DNA from: Kiloniellaceae bacterium
Lineage (GTDB): Bacteria > Pseudomonadota > Alphaproteobacteria > Kiloniellales > Kiloniellaceae
Reading direction: 5' to 3'
Assembly (NCBI GenBank): GCA_028280915.1
Contig: JANQKX010000626.1
Span: 1-12,948 of the forward strand
DNA length: 12,948 bases
The translations under genes and the position numbers were made by a program. Positions 12,571 through 12,948 of the stretch are shown here, in pieces. The notes beneath the pieces are model-generated. The model saw only the letters and a list, made by a program, of their open reading frames with translations. It was not told where the DNA came from and ran no database searches. Within the stretch, counting starts at the first letter, position 1; every line of letters begins with the position of its first letter.

Positions 12571-12948
12571 ATGGCCGATCCCCGATTTTTTCAGTCCGCT
12601 GGCCCTTTTACCTTGGCTCAATTGGCTGACGTCTCCGGTGCGGAATTGCGACCGGAAGGTGCGGGCGATCAGCAGGTAAAAGATGTGGCGCCCTTGGATT
12701 CGGCCGGCCCGGATGACGTGAGTTTCCTGGACAACAAGCAGTACCTGGACAGTTTCGCCGTCAGCAAGGCGGGGGCCTGTATCGTGGAACCGCGCTATGC
12801 GGAACGGGCGCCCGAAGGCATGGCCCTGCTGTTGTCCGCCACGCCCTACATGGCCTATGCCAAGGTCGCCCAGGCCTTTTATCCGCCGCCGGCCTTGGTG
12901 CCCGTTCCGCATAGCGCGGTTCCACGATTCAGGCCCCCGCCTTGCTGA
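12571..12948 (+). CDS. lpxD: UDP-3-O-acylglucosamine N-acyltransferase, N-terminal part, frame broken near window end
   Basis: LpxD adds the second (amide-linked) hydroxyacyl chain to UDP-acyl-glucosamine in lipid A synthesis, in the cytoplasm. Only the N-terminal uridine-binding domain is present: FTLAQLADVSGAEL (13-26), VAPLDSAGPDDVSFLDNKQYLD (39-60), and the VAQAFYPP end (99-106). The protein normally continues into a left-handed beta-helix of hexapeptide repeats with the catalytic His. Here the frame leaves the expected sequence after HSAV (114-117) and stops at TGA 12946-12948, giving 125 residues. Reading one base later from 12923 gives HDSGPRLA, close to the usual IDxSARLG-like continuation. 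This suggests an extra base near 12922-12925, from assembly error at a sequence end or a real mutation. AGGGAG at 12557-12562 is the binding site, within the end of skp. Confidence 0.85.
   Translation: MADPRFFQSAGPFTLAQLADVSGAELRPEGAGDQQVKDVAPLDSAGPDDVSFLDNKQYLDSFAVSKAGACIVEPRYAERAPEGMALLLSATPYMAYAKVAQAFYPPPALVPVPHSAVPRFRPPPC

Noticed and set aside
1..12948. Search for a novel defence, mobile or biosynthetic system
   Set aside because: All coding space is taken by conserved housekeeping genes in a known order. There are no integrases, toxin-antitoxin pairs, CRISPR-like spaced repeats or unexplained genes, so no new multi-gene system is claimed.

Overview
The window is a GC-rich stretch of bacterial chromosome carrying one of the most conserved housekeeping clusters of Proteobacteria. 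The gene order is dnaE, rpsB, tsf, pyrH, frr, uppS, cdsA, dxr, rseP, bamA, skp/ompH, lpxD, all on the + strand. Three features fit an alphaproteobacterium, plausibly a Rhodospirillales-type lineage: an RpsB with a long acidic Ala/Glu/Thr tail, a short RseP of the MmpA type with apparently one PDZ domain, and dnaE just upstream of rpsB. The assignment to order is inference only. I see no mobile element, CRISPR array, tRNA, rRNA or foreign-looking island.

Layout: positions 1-1836 are the C-terminal half of the replicative polymerase DnaE, cut by the window edge. A 259-base spacer follows, with a good sigma70-type promoter (TTGCAA, 17 bp, TATCTA) and a structured leader of about 135 nt before rpsB. 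The rpsB and tsf genes are separated by a strong GC-rich hairpin. A 213-base spacer with terminator-like and promoter-like elements separates tsf from pyrH. From pyrH to dxr the genes are tightly packed: 3 bases between pyrH and frr, 20 between frr and uppS, an overlap of uppS with cdsA, and 1 base between cdsA and dxr. A 123-base gap precedes rseP, bamA, skp and lpxD.

The genes fall into three linked tasks. Translation and nucleotide supply: ribosomal protein S2, EF-Ts, UMP kinase and ribosome recycling factor. Isoprenoid and phospholipid precursors for the envelope: Dxr makes MEP, UppS makes the undecaprenyl carrier, and CdsA makes CDP-diacylglycerol. Outer-membrane construction and surveillance: RseP protease, BamA insertase, Skp chaperone, and LpxD for lipid A.

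The unusual points are local. Four 15-bp tandem repeats begin inside the uppS stop codon and encode a KPSPS-type extension at the CdsA N-terminus. An imperfect 18-bp tandem duplication sits over the bamA stop codon, together with a hairpin plus T-tract that overlaps the likely TTG start of skp. The skp signal peptide contains a lipobox-like LVSC. The lpxD frame breaks in the last 27 bases of the window. I found no convincing new multi-gene system.
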